DNA from: Sapria himalayana
Lineage: Eukaryota; Streptophyta; Magnoliopsida; Malpighiales; Rafflesiaceae
Assembly: GCA_029783825.1 (NCBI GenBank)
Contig: JAREIK010010198.1
Coordinates: 122,158 to 186,157, forward strand
Reading direction: 5' to 3'
DNA length: 64,000 nt
Shown here: one piece after another, positions 39,301-53,227 of the stretch
Numbering within the stretch: the stretch's first letter is position 1
Layout: each line of letters begins with the position of its first letter
Position numbers and translations under genes: made by a program
The notes under the pieces: generated by a model
What the model was told of the DNA's origin: nothing
The model's database searches: none
Seen by the model: the letters and a program-made list of their open reading frames with translations, nothing else

Positions 39301-42300
39301 TATTAGTTTTTTTTAGTTTTTGCTTCTTTTTATAATATTATATTTTTTTTGATGAAAAATAAATTATTTAATTTATATTTGTATCACTCATAATTTATTT
39401 TGTCAATAATATTTTAATAAATTAATAAAATTTTATTTAATGTTTACGAGTTTAAAGCTTTATGTATTTAGGGGCTTTTGTGTTTAGGAGATTAGAGGTT
39501 TACTGTTTAGGCATTTAGTGGTTTATGAGTTTTATTTAAACAATGATATAACAAAAAATTTATTTTTATTATTTTTTTAATGTTTGATGGTTATAACCTT
39601 TGAAAATATAATAATTTTTAAATTTTTTTCAAATGTAAATATAATATTTAGTTATAATAATCTTAATAATTATAAGTCATTTAAATTCAATATAAATAAT
39701 TACATTGCTAGATATTATAATAATGATAAAAAAAAATTTAATAAACTATTATTAATAAGATAGATATTATTTAAAATATATTTGCAAAATCTAAATTTAT
39801 TCAAAATCAAAGTAAAATAAATTACTTAATAATAATTTTTTTAATGTTTTGCTTTTTTTATAACTTTTTATTTTTGTTATTATAAATAAATTATTTAAAT
39901 TAATTTGTCTTACTCATAATTTATTTTGTAATTTATAATTCTAAAATAATAAACTAAAAAAAAATTAAAATAATTATTTAAATTTATAATTAATACAAAT
40001 AAAATTGAGATTTATTATTTATAATTCAGGATATGCCAGTTTAATGGTTTAAGTATTTAAGTATTTTTGGGTTTAGGAGTATAGTGATTTAAGTGTTTAG
40101 ACCTTTAGTGATTTATAGTTATTATATAAAGAATTAAAAAAGAAAAAATTTAATTTTTTGATTTTTTTTAATTTTTGAAAGTTGTAACCTTTGAAAATAT
40201 AATAAATTTAAATTTTTTAAATGTGAATATAATATTTAGTTATAATAATCTTAATAATTATATATAATGTAAATTAAATATAAATAATTTTATTAATAGA
40301 TATTATAATAAGGATCAATAAATAAATTAATAAACTAGTATTAATAAGAATTATATAAATTAAAATATAATTGTAGAACCTAAAATGATTCAAAATCAAA
40401 ATAAGATATATTACTAAATAATAATTTCTTATTTTAAAAATTTTGCCTCCTTTTATAAGTATATATATTTTTTTGATGAAAAATAAATTATTTAAATTAT
40501 ATCAGTCTCACTAATAATTTATTTTGTAATTAATAATTCTATAAAAATAATTTGATAAATAATTAAAATGAATATTTAAAATTATAATGAATACTAATAA
40601 AAATGAGATTTATTATTTATTAATTAAGGTATACATATTTAATGATTTATGTTTTTTATGGTTTTGGGGTTAAGGAGTTTATTGATTTATAAGTTTGCAC
40701 ATTTAGGTGTTTATAGGTTTTATTTAATCAATGAAATAACATAAAATTTATTTTTATGAATTTTCGTGATATTCAATGGTTATAATCTTTGAAAATATAA
40801 TAATTTTTAATAGTTCTAAAATATGAATAGAATACTTAGTTATAATAATCTTAATAATTATATTTGATGTAAATTCAATATAAAAAATTTTATTAATATA
40901 TATTATATTGTTGATCAAAAAATGAATTAATAAACTATTATTAATAACATAGATTTTAATTTAAATATATTTGTAGAAATCAAAATAATTCAAAATCAAA
41001 GTAAATTATATTACTAAATAAAATTTTAAATTTTTTAAATTTTGTTTATTTTTATAAGCTTATATTTTTTTTCATAAAAAATAATTTATTTAAATTATAT
41101 ATGTCTCACTAATTATTTATTTTATAATTAAAATTTCAAAAAAAATAAACTAAAAAAATAATTAAAATGAATATTTAAAATTATAATGAAAACAAATAAA
41201 AATGAGATTTATTATTTATTATTTAAGTTATATAGGTTTAATGGTTTAAGTATTTAGGGGGTTTTAGGGTTTAGGAGTCTAGAGATTTAAATATTTAGGC
41301 ATTTAGCGGTTTATAAGTTTTATTTAAATAATAAAATAATAAAAAAATTATTTTTGTGATTTTTTATCATTTTTGAAGTTTATAACCTTTGAAAATATAA
41401 TAATTTTTAAATTTTTTTCAAATTTAAATATAATATTTAGTTATAATAATCTTAATAATTCTAAGACATTTAAATTCAATAAAAATAATTTTATTTTCAG
41501 ATATTATAAAAATGATCAAATAATAAATTAATAAACGTTTATTATTAAGATTGATAGCAATTAAAATATAATTGCAAAACCTATATATAAAGATTAAAAA
41601 TCAAAGTAAAATATATTACTAAATAATACTTTTTTGTTTTTAAATTTTTTCTTCTTTTTATAAGATTATATTTTTTTGATTAAAAATAAATCATTAAAAT
41701 TATTTTTTCTAACTCATTATTTATTTTGTAATTAATATTTCTATAAAAATTAAACTAATAAATAATTAAAATAAATATTTAAAATTATAATGAATACAAA
41801 TTAAAATGAGATTTATGATTTATTATATGTGGTATACCGGTTTAATGGTTTGATTATTTAGGAGTTTTGTCCTTTATGAGTTTACAATTTATGTTTTTAG
41901 GCATTTAGTAGTTTATAGGTTTTATTTATATAAAAAAATACAAAAATATTTTTTAGATTTTTTCTGATTTTCAAAGGTTATAACCTTTGAAAATAAAATA
42001 ATCTTTAAAATATTTTGAAATGTGAATACTATGTATAATTATATTAATCTTACTAATTATATATCATATAAATTCAATATAAATAATTTTAATGTTAGAT
42101 ATTATAATAATGATCAAAAATTAAATTAATAAACTATTATTAAAAATATAAATAATTATTAAAATATATTTACATAACACAATGATTCAAAATCAAATCA
42201 AAATATATTACTAAATCATAATATTTAGATGAAACATATATTACTATATAAAAATGATTCAGAAGAAAGTAATAAATATTACTATATAATAATTTGTTGT

Positions 42301-45300
42301 TTTGAAATTTTTTTTCCATTAAAATAAATTATTTTTTACTTTAATGAAAAATAATTTATATAAATTTTATTTGTCTAACTCATTATTTATTTTTTAGTTA
42401 ATATTTAAATAAAAATAAACAACTAAATAATTAAAATGAATATTTAAAATTATAATGAAAAAAATAATATTAAGATTTAATATTTATTATTTAGGGTTAC
42501 TGGTTTAAAAGGATTATTATTTATTATTTATGGTTATAAAGATATAAGAGTTATTGATTTAAGTATTTAGGCAATTAGTTGTTTATAATTTTATTTAAAT
42601 AATGAAATAACAAATAAATTATTTTTGATATTTTTTCAAATTTTCAAAGATTATAACCTTGGAAAATATAATAATTTTAAAATTTTTTAAAAATGTGAAT
42701 ACAATTTTTAGTAATAATAATTATTTAAACAATATATAATATAAACTAAATATAAACAATTTTATTGATAGACATTATATCAATTATCAAAAAATAAATT
42801 AATAAACTATTATTAATATGATAGATATAAATTTAAATTTAATTACAAAAACTAAAATGATTAAAAATCAAAGTAAATTTATTGCTAAATAATAATTTTT
42901 ATTTTTTAGTTTTTGCCTCATTTTATAAGATAATAAATTTTTTTTTGATAAAAAATAAGTTATTTAAATTATATTTGTATCACTCATAATTTATTTTGTA
43001 ATTAATATTTCAATAAATTATTTAAATTATATTTAAGGTTTAGGAGTTTAAAGGTTTAAGTATTTAGGGGCTTCGGGCTTTAGGAGTTTAGAGATTTATG
43101 TGTTTAGCTATTTAATGGTTTATAATTTTTATTTAAAGAAAGATATAACAAAAAATTTATTTTTTGTTATTTTTTCTCATTTTTGAAGGGTTAACCTTTG
43201 AAAATATAATAATTTTTAAATTTTTTATAAATGTGAATACTATATTTTGTTAAAATAATAATAATAATAATTAAATATCATATAAATCCAATATAAACAA
43301 TTAGATTGATAGATATTATATTAATGATCAAAAAATTAATTAATAAACTATTATAAATAAGATTGATATTATTTAAAATATATTTGCAAAACATAAATTT
43401 ATTCAAAATCAAAGTAAAATAAATTACTAAATAATAATGTTTTTGATGTTTTGCTTCTTTTTATAAGTTTATATTTTTTGTTCTTAAAAGTATATTATTT
43501 AAATTATATTTGTTTTCTCACAATATATTTTGTAATTTATAATTATATAAAAATAAACTAATAAATAATTAAATTGAATATTTAAAATTATAATGAATAT
43601 AATTAAAAGTTAGATTTCTTATTTATTATTCAGGATATATTGTTTTAATGGTTTAGGTATTTAGGTGTTTTGGGGTTTAGTGATTTAAGTGTTTATACCT
43701 TTAGTAATTTATAGTTTTTATTTAAAGAATGAAAAAAAAAATTTAATTTTTTTTTTTTTAAATTTTTGAAGGTTATAATCTTTGAAAATATAATAATTTT
43801 TAATTTTTTTAAATATGAATATAATATTTAGTTATAATAATCTTAATAATTATATATAATGTAAACTCAATATAAATAATTTTATTTATAGATATTATAA
43901 TAATTATCAATAAATAATTAATAAACTATTATTAAAAAGAATGATATAAATTAAAATATAAATGCAAAATCTAAAATGATACAAAATCAAAATAAAATAT
44001 TTTACTAAATAATACATTTTTGTTTTTAAAATTGTGCCTATTTTTATAAGCTTATATTTTTTTTTGATAAAATATAAATTATTTAAATTAGATCTGTCTC
44101 ACTAATAATTTATTTTGTAATTAATATTTCTATAAAAATAAACTGATAAATAATTGAAATAAAAATTTAAAATTATACTGAATAAAAATTAAAATGAGAT
44201 TTATGGTTTATTATTAATGTATACCAGTTTAATGGTTTTGAGATTTAAAATATTCTGAAATGTGAATACAATATTTAGTTATAATATTATTAATAATCAT
44301 ACATCTTTTAAATTCAATATAAACAATTTTATTGGTAGTTATTATAATAATGATCAAAAATTAAATTAATAAACTATTAATAATAAGATAGATATTAATT
44401 AAAAAATATTTACAAAACCTAAATTGATTCAAAATTAAAGTAAAATATATTACTGAATAATAATTTTAAATTTTTAAATTTTCTTTATTTTATAAGCGTA
44501 TATATATTTTTGATTAAAAATATATTACTCATAATTTATTTTGTAATAAATATTTCTATAAAAATAAACTAATAAAAAATTAAATGATTATTTAAAATAT
44601 AATAAATAGAAATAAAAATTAGATTTATTAATTATTATGTATTATATAGTGGTTTAATTGTTTATGTATTTAGGTATTACGAGGTTTAGGAGTCGACTAA
44701 TTTAATTATGTATGCATTTAGTGGTTTATACATTTTATTTAAAAAATAAAATAACAAAAAAATTATTTTTTAAATTTTTTGATATTTTCAAAGGTTATAA
44801 CCTTTGAAAATATCATAATTTTTAATTTTTTTTTCAAAATAAAATTCTATATTTATTTTTAAAAATCATTATATTTATATATCATATAAATTTAATATAT
44901 ACAATTTTAGTAATTAATATTTTAATAATATTCAAACAATAAATTATTAATCTAATAATAATAAGATATATATCAATTAAAATATAATTACAAAACATAA
45001 AATGATTCATAAGCAAACCAAAATATATTACTATATAATAATTTTTTGTTTCGTAATTTTGTTTTAAAACGATTATCTATATTTTTTTGATTAAAAATAA
45101 TTTACATAAATTATATTTCTCTAACTCATATTTTATTTTTTAATAAATATTTATATAAAAATAAACAAATAAATAATTAAAATGAATATTTAAAATTATA
45201 ATGAAAAAAATAAAAATGAGATTTATTATTTAGGGTATACCAATTTAATTTAAATTATATTTATGTCACTAATAATTTATTTTGTAATTAATATTTCTAT

Positions 45301-47157
45301 AAAAATAAACTGATAAATAATTAATATATAAATTTAAAATTATACTGAATAAAAATTAAAATGTGATTTATGATTTATTATTAATGTATACCAATTTAAT
45401 AATTTAAGTATTGAGAGGTTTTGTCGTATAGGTGTTTAGTGATTCATATTTTTATGCATTTAGTGGTTTATAGGTTTTATTTAAACAATAAAATAACAAA
45501 AAAAAATTTTGTAATTTTATGACATTTTCAAGGTTATAACCTTTGAAAATATAATAATATTTACAATTTTTTGAGATGTGAATACAATATTTAGTTATAA
45601 TATTTTTAATAATTATATATCATTTAAATTCAATATAAACAATTTTATTGATAGATATTATAATAATGATCAAAAATTAAATTAATAAACTATTAATAAT
45701 AATATAGATATTAATTAAAAAAATATTTACATTACCCAAATCAATTCAAGATTAAACTATAATATATTACTGTATAATAATTTTTAGTTTTTAAATTTTT
45801 ACTTCTTTTATAAGCGTATATATATTTTTTGATTAAAAATAAATTATTTAAATTATATTTGTGGTACTCATACTTTATTTTGTAATAAATATTTTATAAA
45901 AATAAACTAATAATAATTAAAATCAATAATTAAAATTATAATAAATAAAATAAAAATTAGATTTATTAATTATTAAATAGTATATAGTGGTTTAATGGTT
46001 TATGTATTTAAAAGTTTATTGATTTACCTATAAATGCATTTAGTGGTTTATATGTTTTATTTAAAAAATAAAATAACAAAAAATTTATTTTTGTTATTTT
46101 TTGATATTTTCAAAGGTTATAACCTTTGAAAATACAATAAATTTTAAATTTTTTTCTAAAGTGAATACAATCTTTAATTATAATAATCATTATATTTATA
46201 TATCATATAAATTCAATATAAACAATTTTATTGATAAATATTCTAATAATGATCAAAAAATAAATTAATAATCTATTATTAATAAGATAGATATGAATTA
46301 AAATATAATTACAAAACCTAAAATGATTCAGAAGAAAAGCACAATATTTTACTATATAATAATTTTTTGTTTTGAATTTTTTTTTTATTTTAAAAAGTTT
46401 ATCAATAATTTTTTGATGAAAATAATTTATATAAATTATATTTGTCTAACTCAATTTATTTTGTAATTAATATTTATAGATAAATAAACAAATAAATAAT
46501 TAAAATGAATATTTAAAATTATAATAAAAAAATGTGATTTATTATTTTTATTTAGGGTATACCATTTTAAATAATTATCTATTTAGGGTTTTCGAGATTT
46601 AGGAGTTATTTATTTAAGTATTTAGGCATTTAGTGGTTTATAAGATTTATTTAAACAATGAAATAATAATAAAAAAATTTTTGTTTTTTTTTGAATTTTC
46701 AAAGGTTATAACATTTGAAAATATAATAATTTTAAAATTTTTTAAAAATGTGAATAAAATATTTAGTAATAATAATCATTTTAATTATATATAATATAAA
46801 CTAATTATAAATAATTTTATTGATAGATATGATATCAATTATCAAAAAATAAATTAATAAATTATTATTAATAAGATAGATATAAATTAATATATAATTA
46901 CAAATCCTAAAATGATTCAAAATCATTGTAAAATCTATTACTAAATAATAATTTTTTGTTTTTAAATTTTTACTTCTTTTTATAAGATTATATTTTTTTT
47001 ATTAAAAGTAAATTATTAATATTATATTTGTCTGACTAATTATTTATTTTGTAATTAATATTTATATAAAAAATAAACTAATAAATATTTAAATTGAATA
47101 TTTAAAATTATAATGAATACAAATTAAAATGATAATTAAGATTTATTATTGTTGTAT

Positions 47158-47714
47158 ATGCAATTTATTTTTTGATAATTTGTTTGTATAAACAAATTTT
47201 TTTTTAATATTTTCATGTAAGTGCAGGAGAGGATATATTAAGAGGCCGAGGATGTAGCAGTAGCACAATAACGGAGGTCCCGCTGACCGGACAACAGGCC
47301 GAAATTTGAACAGAGCCTGACCCGCTCATGATCCGACCCTCTCCGGTTAAATGAACAGAGAGAACTTTTAATATAAAATGTTTTGTAATTTTATTTTCGG
47401 GTGGCTATTTTTGGACCCGTGGAATTGTTCATCATCTCTATCTCTTCTTTTTGTGCGATTTATCATGACTATTCTGTGTGCTGCATACTATAAGACATTT
47501 CTCTTGCTTTAATCTATAATACAAAAGCATTTTCTGGTGGATTTAGCTAGTCATATTGAGCGACTAGCGAACCACGTTATTTTGGGTGTTTATTTCCTGT
47601 TTTTTGATTCTATCATTGATGGTTACTGAATTGGGATATATATATTTCTTGTTTTTTTTGTTTCTGTGTTTCTGTATCTCAATCTCACTACCATGGAAGC
47701 ACAATTGCCCAACA
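47158..47714 (+). mobile_element. Island B, copy 2: solo-LTR-like insertion, forward orientation
   Basis: The normal-composition part is 47216-47714 (499 bp), from TGTAAGTGCAGGAGAGG to GCACAATTGCCCAACA. It is preceded by a 58-bp AT-rich lead (47158-47215) with TTTGTTTGTATAAACAAA, also found in the other copies. Internal landmarks shared by all three copies are a GACCGGACAACAGGCC-like stretch, TTTTAATATAAAATG, TGTGCTGCATACT, CGACTAGCGAACCACG and TGAATTGGGATATATATA. The TG…CA ends, CCCAACA terminus and 500-bp length fit an LTR; no internal retrotransposon region adjoins it. The flanking satellite matches the inverse complement of that around copy 1. Confidence 0.5.
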
Positions 47715-50700
47715 ATTATATATGGTATACTGGTTTAAAGGATCGATTATTTAGGGGTTTTGTCGTTTAGGAGTTTAGCAATTTATGTTTTTTGGCATTT
47801 AGTGGTATATAGGTTTTATTTATATAATAAAAATAAAATTTTTTTTTTGAATTTTTCAGATTTTCAAAGGTTATAACCTTTGAAAAGAAAATAATTTTTA
47901 AAATCTTTTAAAATATGAATACCATGTATAATTATATTAATCTTATTAATTATATATCATATAAATTCAATATAAATGATTTTAATGATAAATATTATAA
48001 TAATGATCAAAAATTAAATTAATAAACTATTATTAATAATATAAATATTAATTAAAATATATTTACATAACACAAAATGATTCAAAATCAAATCAAAATA
48101 TATTACTAAATAATAATATTTAATTTTTCAATTTTTCCATCTTTTTATTAGCTTATATTTTTTTATGATTAAAAATAAATTATATAAATAATATCTATCT
48201 CACTCGAAATTTATTTTATAATTAATTTTTTTAAAAAATTAAAATATAAATAATTAAAATGAATATTTAAAATTATAATAAATAAAAATAAAAATGAGAT
48301 TTATTATTTATTAAGTAGTATATAGCTGTTATAAGGTTTATGTATTTATGGGTTTTGGGTTTTATGAGCTTTGGTTTATGTAAGTAAACGTTTAGTGGTC
48401 TATAGGTTTTATTTTAAAAATAAATAACAAAAAATTTTATTTTTCGTATTCTTTCTCATTTTTTAAGGTTATAACCTTTGAAAATATAATAATTTTTAAA
48501 TTTCTTTTCAAAAGTCAATACAATATATATCTATAATAATCATAATAATTATATATCATATAAATTCAATATAAACAATTTTATTGATAGATATTCTAAT
48601 AATTTTCAAAAAATAAATTAAAAATCTTTTATGAATAAGATTGATATTACTTAAAATATAATATCAAAACCTAAGCAAAACAAAATATATCACTAAATAA
48701 TAATTATTTGTTTTTAAATTTTTATGATTTTTATAAGCTTATCTATTTTTCAATGAAAAATATTTTTAATAAATTATATTTTTAACTCATAATTTATTTT
48801 ATAATTAATATATATATATAAATAAAAAACTAAACAATAAAAATTATTTTTTAAAATTATAATGAAAACAAATAAAAATAAGATTTATTAATTATTTTTT
48901 AGTGTATAAAGGTTTAAAGGATTATCTATAGGGGTATCGGGATTTTTTAGTTTAGTCATTTAAGTGTTTAAGCATTTAGTGGTGTATAGGTTTTATTTAA
49001 ATAATGAAATAATAAAAAAAATATTTTTTTTATTTTTTCATATTTTCAAAGGTTATAACCTTTGAAAATATGATAATTTTAAAATTTTTTTCAAAAGTGA
49101 ATATAATATTTAGTCATAATAATCATTATATTTATATATCATATAAAATCAATATAAACATTATTATTGATAAATATTCTAATAATGATCAAAAAATAAA
49201 TTAATAATCTATTATTAATAAGATGAATATCTTTTAAAATATAATTACAAATATTAAAATGAATCAGAAGAAAAGCAAAATATATTACTATATAATATTT
49301 TTTGTTTTGAAATTTTTTTTTCTTTCAAAAAGTTTATTTATAATTTTTTGATTAAAAATAATTTATATAAATTATATTAGTTTAACTCATAATTTATTTT
49401 GTAATTAATAATTATATAAAAATATACAAATAAAAAATTAAAATGAATATTTAAAATTATAATTAAAAAAGAATGAGTTTAATTATTTATTATTTAGGGT
49501 ATACCGGTTTAATTTAAAGTAGATCTATCTAACTAATAATTTATTATGTAATTAATATTTTTATAAAATAAACTGATAAATAATTAAAATAAAAATTTAA
49601 AATTAAACTGAATAAAAATAAAAATGAAATTTATGATTTATTATTAATGTATACCAGTTTAAATGTTTAAATATTTAGAGGATTTGTCATTTAGGAGTTT
49701 AGAGATTTATATTTTTAGGCATTTAAGTGGTTTATACATTTTATTTAAATAAAAAAATAAAAAAAAATTTTGATTTTTTCTGATTTTCAAAGGTTATAAC
49801 CTTTGAAAATAAAATAATTTTTAAAATTTTTTGAAATGTGAATACCATGTATAATTATATTAAATTTTTATTTTTTAAAATATAAAAAAATATCAAAAAT
49901 AAATTTTTGTTTTCAAAAATAAATTTTTTTTCTTTTTATAAACTTATATATATTTTTTATTAAAATAGATTATTTTAATAATATTTGTCTCTCTCGAAAT
50001 TTTTTTTGTAATTAATTTTTCTAAAAAATTAAACTATAAATAATTAAAATGAATATTTAAAATTATAATAAATAGAAATAAAAATGAGATTTATTATTTA
50101 TTAAGTAGTATATAGCTGTTAAAAGGTTTATGTATTTAGGGGTTTTGAGATTTACGAGCTTACTGATTTAAGTAAGTAAGCATTTAATGATTGATAGGTT
50201 TTATTTAAAAAATGAAATAACAAAAAATTTATTTTTTTTATTTTGTCAAATTTTCAAAAGTTATAACCTTGTAAAATATAATAATTTTAAAATTTTTTTC
50301 AAAAGTGAATACAATATTTAGTTATATTAATCATTATATTTATATATCATATAAATTCAATATAAACATTTTTATTGATATATATTCTAATAATGATGAA
50401 AAAATAACTGAATAATCTATTATTAATAAGATTGATACCAATTAAAATATATTTACAAAACCTAAAATGATTCAGAAGCAAAGCAAAATATATTACTATA
50501 TAATAATTTTTTGTTTTGAAATTTTTTTTTGTTTTAAAAAGTTTATCTATATTATTTTGATGAAAAATAATCTATATAAATTATATTTGTGTAACTCATA
50601 ATTTATTTTATAATTAATATTTATATAAAAAAACAAATAAATAATTAAATTTGAATATTTAAAATTAAAATTAAAAAAAATGAGATTTATTCTTTATTAT

Positions 50701-50829
50701 TTAGGATATACCGATTTAATTTAAATTAGATCTGTCTCACTAATAATTTATTTTGTAATTAATATTTCTATTAAATAAACTGATAAATAATTAAAATAAA
50801 AATTAAAATTATATTGAATAATTATAAAA
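47715..50829 (+). repeat. AT-rich satellite array, forward orientation, block 8
   Basis: About five forward monomers, with landmarks near 47865, 48464, 49047, 49788 and 50256; the copies at 47865, 49047 and 49788 are exact palindromes. Long-type junctions lie near 49505 and 50710. The interval 49788-50256 is short because of an internal deletion near 49860-49920, where TTTTTTATTTT-type sequence from another monomer position is joined. The part 47715-48400 matches the inverse complement of 20050-20745, and the part 49900-50829 matches the inverse complement of about 10935-11850. Confidence 0.88.
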
Positions 50830-51860
50830 ATTTATTTTGTTCCTCTCTCTACTCTAGAATGATTGCTAAAGCTCTAACCAAAATAATAGGAGTTTTAACT
50901 TTGTATCTATTATGTCTCTACATATTTGATGTTGAATCACTGGGCTATCAAAAGTAATTTGACTCATGTTCGCTAACAGACCAAACCAAAGTTGGACCTC
51001 TATGTGTTGAAATAGCTAGTTGTTGATGATGCATTTTATATTGATTAATGTAATTTCATCTAAAATATCTCTCATGCACACACTCAAAGTAATTTTTTTA
51101 AAACATAGTTCAGCTCTAAAAAAATAACCACCTTGTAGCCTATTAGAACAATCTAGCCCCATGGTAGATTGAGCAGGGCAAGAAGTATGGGCTCTCTTTC
51201 AATCAAGAATCAAAAAATTTATTTTATTGGCATGTCTAAGCCTTTTTTATATCCTAATGGATATGAAAAGTATCTTTTCTTTCTTTTTATATTAAATTAG
51301 TTATGTATACAAGCTCACAATACCCAAAAAGGTGTTAATGAATCATATTCAAATGTATAAAAAATTTTTAATAATTGCTCAAAATATTAGTCTTGCATAT
51401 TGACACTTGAGGTCACAAATCAAAGGAAAAAGTCATGGTGATATTTCCAATCCCAAGAATTTTAGCTATAGAAAGTTATAAAGAGTAGTACTCGAGCTTT
51501 AACTATTTGTAGGGTCATGACTTTTTCTCTTGAGGAATGTCCAAAGTTACAATCATTCCTAGAGCAATCACTTTGCAATATAAAGTTAAAATGCACAAGC
51601 TATGGTCATATCCTATACTGTGACCTAGAATATGTATTCATGATCATTCCTATAGCCATAACAATATGTTCAATAGAGAGATAGAAGTTATGGCATATTC
51701 TCATCGATATGATTTTGTGTTCTAGAGACAAAATAGACAATCATGACATTTTATTTATGTTACATATACAAAAAGATAAATCTATGACAATCCTAAAAGT
51801 TGTGAATTTCAATTTAATTTAACACTTAGTCATTTGATTATAAAAGTGCAAAACATGAGA

Positions 51861-51936
51861 TTTAGGATTTAGGGTTTATGGACCAGAAATATAGTTTATG
51901 GTTTACGCGTTAGGATTTAAAGTTTAGGTTTTATGG
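51861..51936 (+). repeat. Degenerate interstitial telomere-like repeat in island A (right)
   Basis: TTTAGGATTTAGGGTTTATGG and similar words (…GTTTACGCGTTAGGATTT…AGTTTAGG) are degenerate TTTAGGG units, the inverse complement of 9748-9826. A CpG-containing ACGCGT replaces part of the left copy's sequence. Confidence 0.7.
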
Positions 51937-51974
51937 TTTTTTTTTGTTTTTTTTTGGAAAATACACACTTTATT
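51937..51974 (-). other. Polyadenylation-like signal and A-rich tract in island A (right)
   Basis: On the minus strand AATAAA (51969-51974 as TTTATT) is followed by an A tract (51937-51955 as T with one G). The layout is the same as at 9712-9747, so it was present before the duplication. Confidence 0.5.
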
Positions 51975-53227
51975 TATCATTTAGGCACACAACTTACAAG
52001 AGACTAAAAAGTTGACTAATCTAGTCAAGCCCACCAAATCATATGCACCTTAATGATTCTATGACTAAAATACATAAAAAAACATAATGCCTAATATTTC
52101 CAAGCGTACAAATACAACTAAAATAACCTGGCATTCCCGGACTTCAAAGTTAGCATTGAGTCATTATGCACACTGCATCGTTCAATTCAGATTTGTCCAA
52201 GCTTTTTGGAGGAACCTGAATGATGCACCATATTAAAACTATGCAAAAATAAGATTGTGCATGTTTGTGACATGCAGCATCAAGCATTTGCCTATGTCAT
52301 TGCTATGCAATGGAATACATGTACAACTGAATACACATAAATCCACAAGTCCATAACTATGGCACTTTGTCAATTCATTCTCACCTTCAAATTCCACATT
52401 CTTTTGCTCCAATGATCCTCAAAAGAGTATCTCCTAGGTTAGAATTCTTCCTCCTAAAACTCCAAGAAGTGGCTGTATGTTGCACAGACAAAATATCAAA
52501 AAATATGCATGCATCGGTGTGCATGTGTGATGAGGTCTATCTCATAGACTAATTATCTACGTGTACAACCAAGCTAGAATACAAGTAAAGTTACAAAATG
52601 CTATAAAGATGGGTCTTCTGCTCCTGGGAGTGTAGCATCGCCTAATGTGTATTTACAAAATGCATTAGTATGCTTCACTTAGAGATACTCATGGGTCCAG
52701 TTTCCCTCATTGCATTTTACATAGATTAAAGACAAGATTGTGTGTGTGAGTATGTCATGATCCGTTTCTACAAGTACATGGTGTATACAAAGTCCAAAAT
52801 ACAAATAAGACTACAAACATGAACTTCAAGTTTGAATCTTTCGCTCGTGTGTGGCTAGTCTGGACTTCATTGCTTATTGGCCCTGCTTGGTGATGCTTCA
52901 GATTTTACCGACTTTCCAATTAATCATAGATTACCCGCTACTCCTGTTGGGCGACGGTTGGGTGGCCCTCTATGCTGCCTGATACGGCTAGTGGGACCCA
53001 CTACTAGCTACTCCTGGGTTTACTCCCGACCACTTTGCTCGATCTTGTCAGCTTTCTGAATGTTATCATCCCGGCTTTCTAGTGGGGCCCTCTACAAGCT
53101 GGTGGCCCATACTTCTGGTTGCTTCCAGGACTTGCTGGCCCCTCTAAATGCTACACCAAAATGGACAAGAATATGTGCACGTGTGTACTGTGGTCCGTCG
53201 CTGTGTGTGTGTGGTGCTGTAGTATCA

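Larger units (their letters stand above)
34559..47157 (+). repeat. AT-rich satellite array, forward orientation, block 7
   Basis: About 21 forward monomers. Landmark starts are near 34634, 35372, 35936, 36538, 37139, 37663, 38318, 39061, 39586, 40177, 40774, 41375, 41972, 42645, 43184, 43768, 44789, 45529, 46111 and 46700. Spacings are mainly 582-602 bp, with long ones of about 740 and short ones of about 525-540. Exact 18-bp palindromes occur at 34634, 39061, 41972, 44789 and 46111. Long-type junctions are near 35085, 38780 and 45240; short-type junctions are near 37500, 39430 and 43020. One landmark is deleted near 44226-44250. A scrambled partial monomer lies at 42215-42290. No gene is visible. 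Confidence 0.9.
50830..53227 (-). other. Island A, right copy (inverted relative to the left copy)
   Basis: This is the inverse complement of 8461-10934, slightly shorter (2398 against 2474 bp), with matching junctions to satellite on both sides. Differences are scattered substitutions and small indels throughout, roughly one in ten positions where I compared them. The two copies therefore separated long ago and are not an assembly mirror. The order (read from 53227 down) is: GC-richer part, AATAAA, A tract, telomere-like stretch, AT-richer part. The plus-strand frames at 52367-52552, 52877-53059 and 53060-53251 are pieces that are frameshifted relative to the left copy, so no protein is supported. 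Confidence 0.8.

Noticed and set aside
52367..52552. A 61-residue frame in the right copy of island A, and the antisense frame at 9156-9431 in the left copy
   Set aside because: The two frames cover the corresponding DNA but are interrupted differently, and neither has a known domain.
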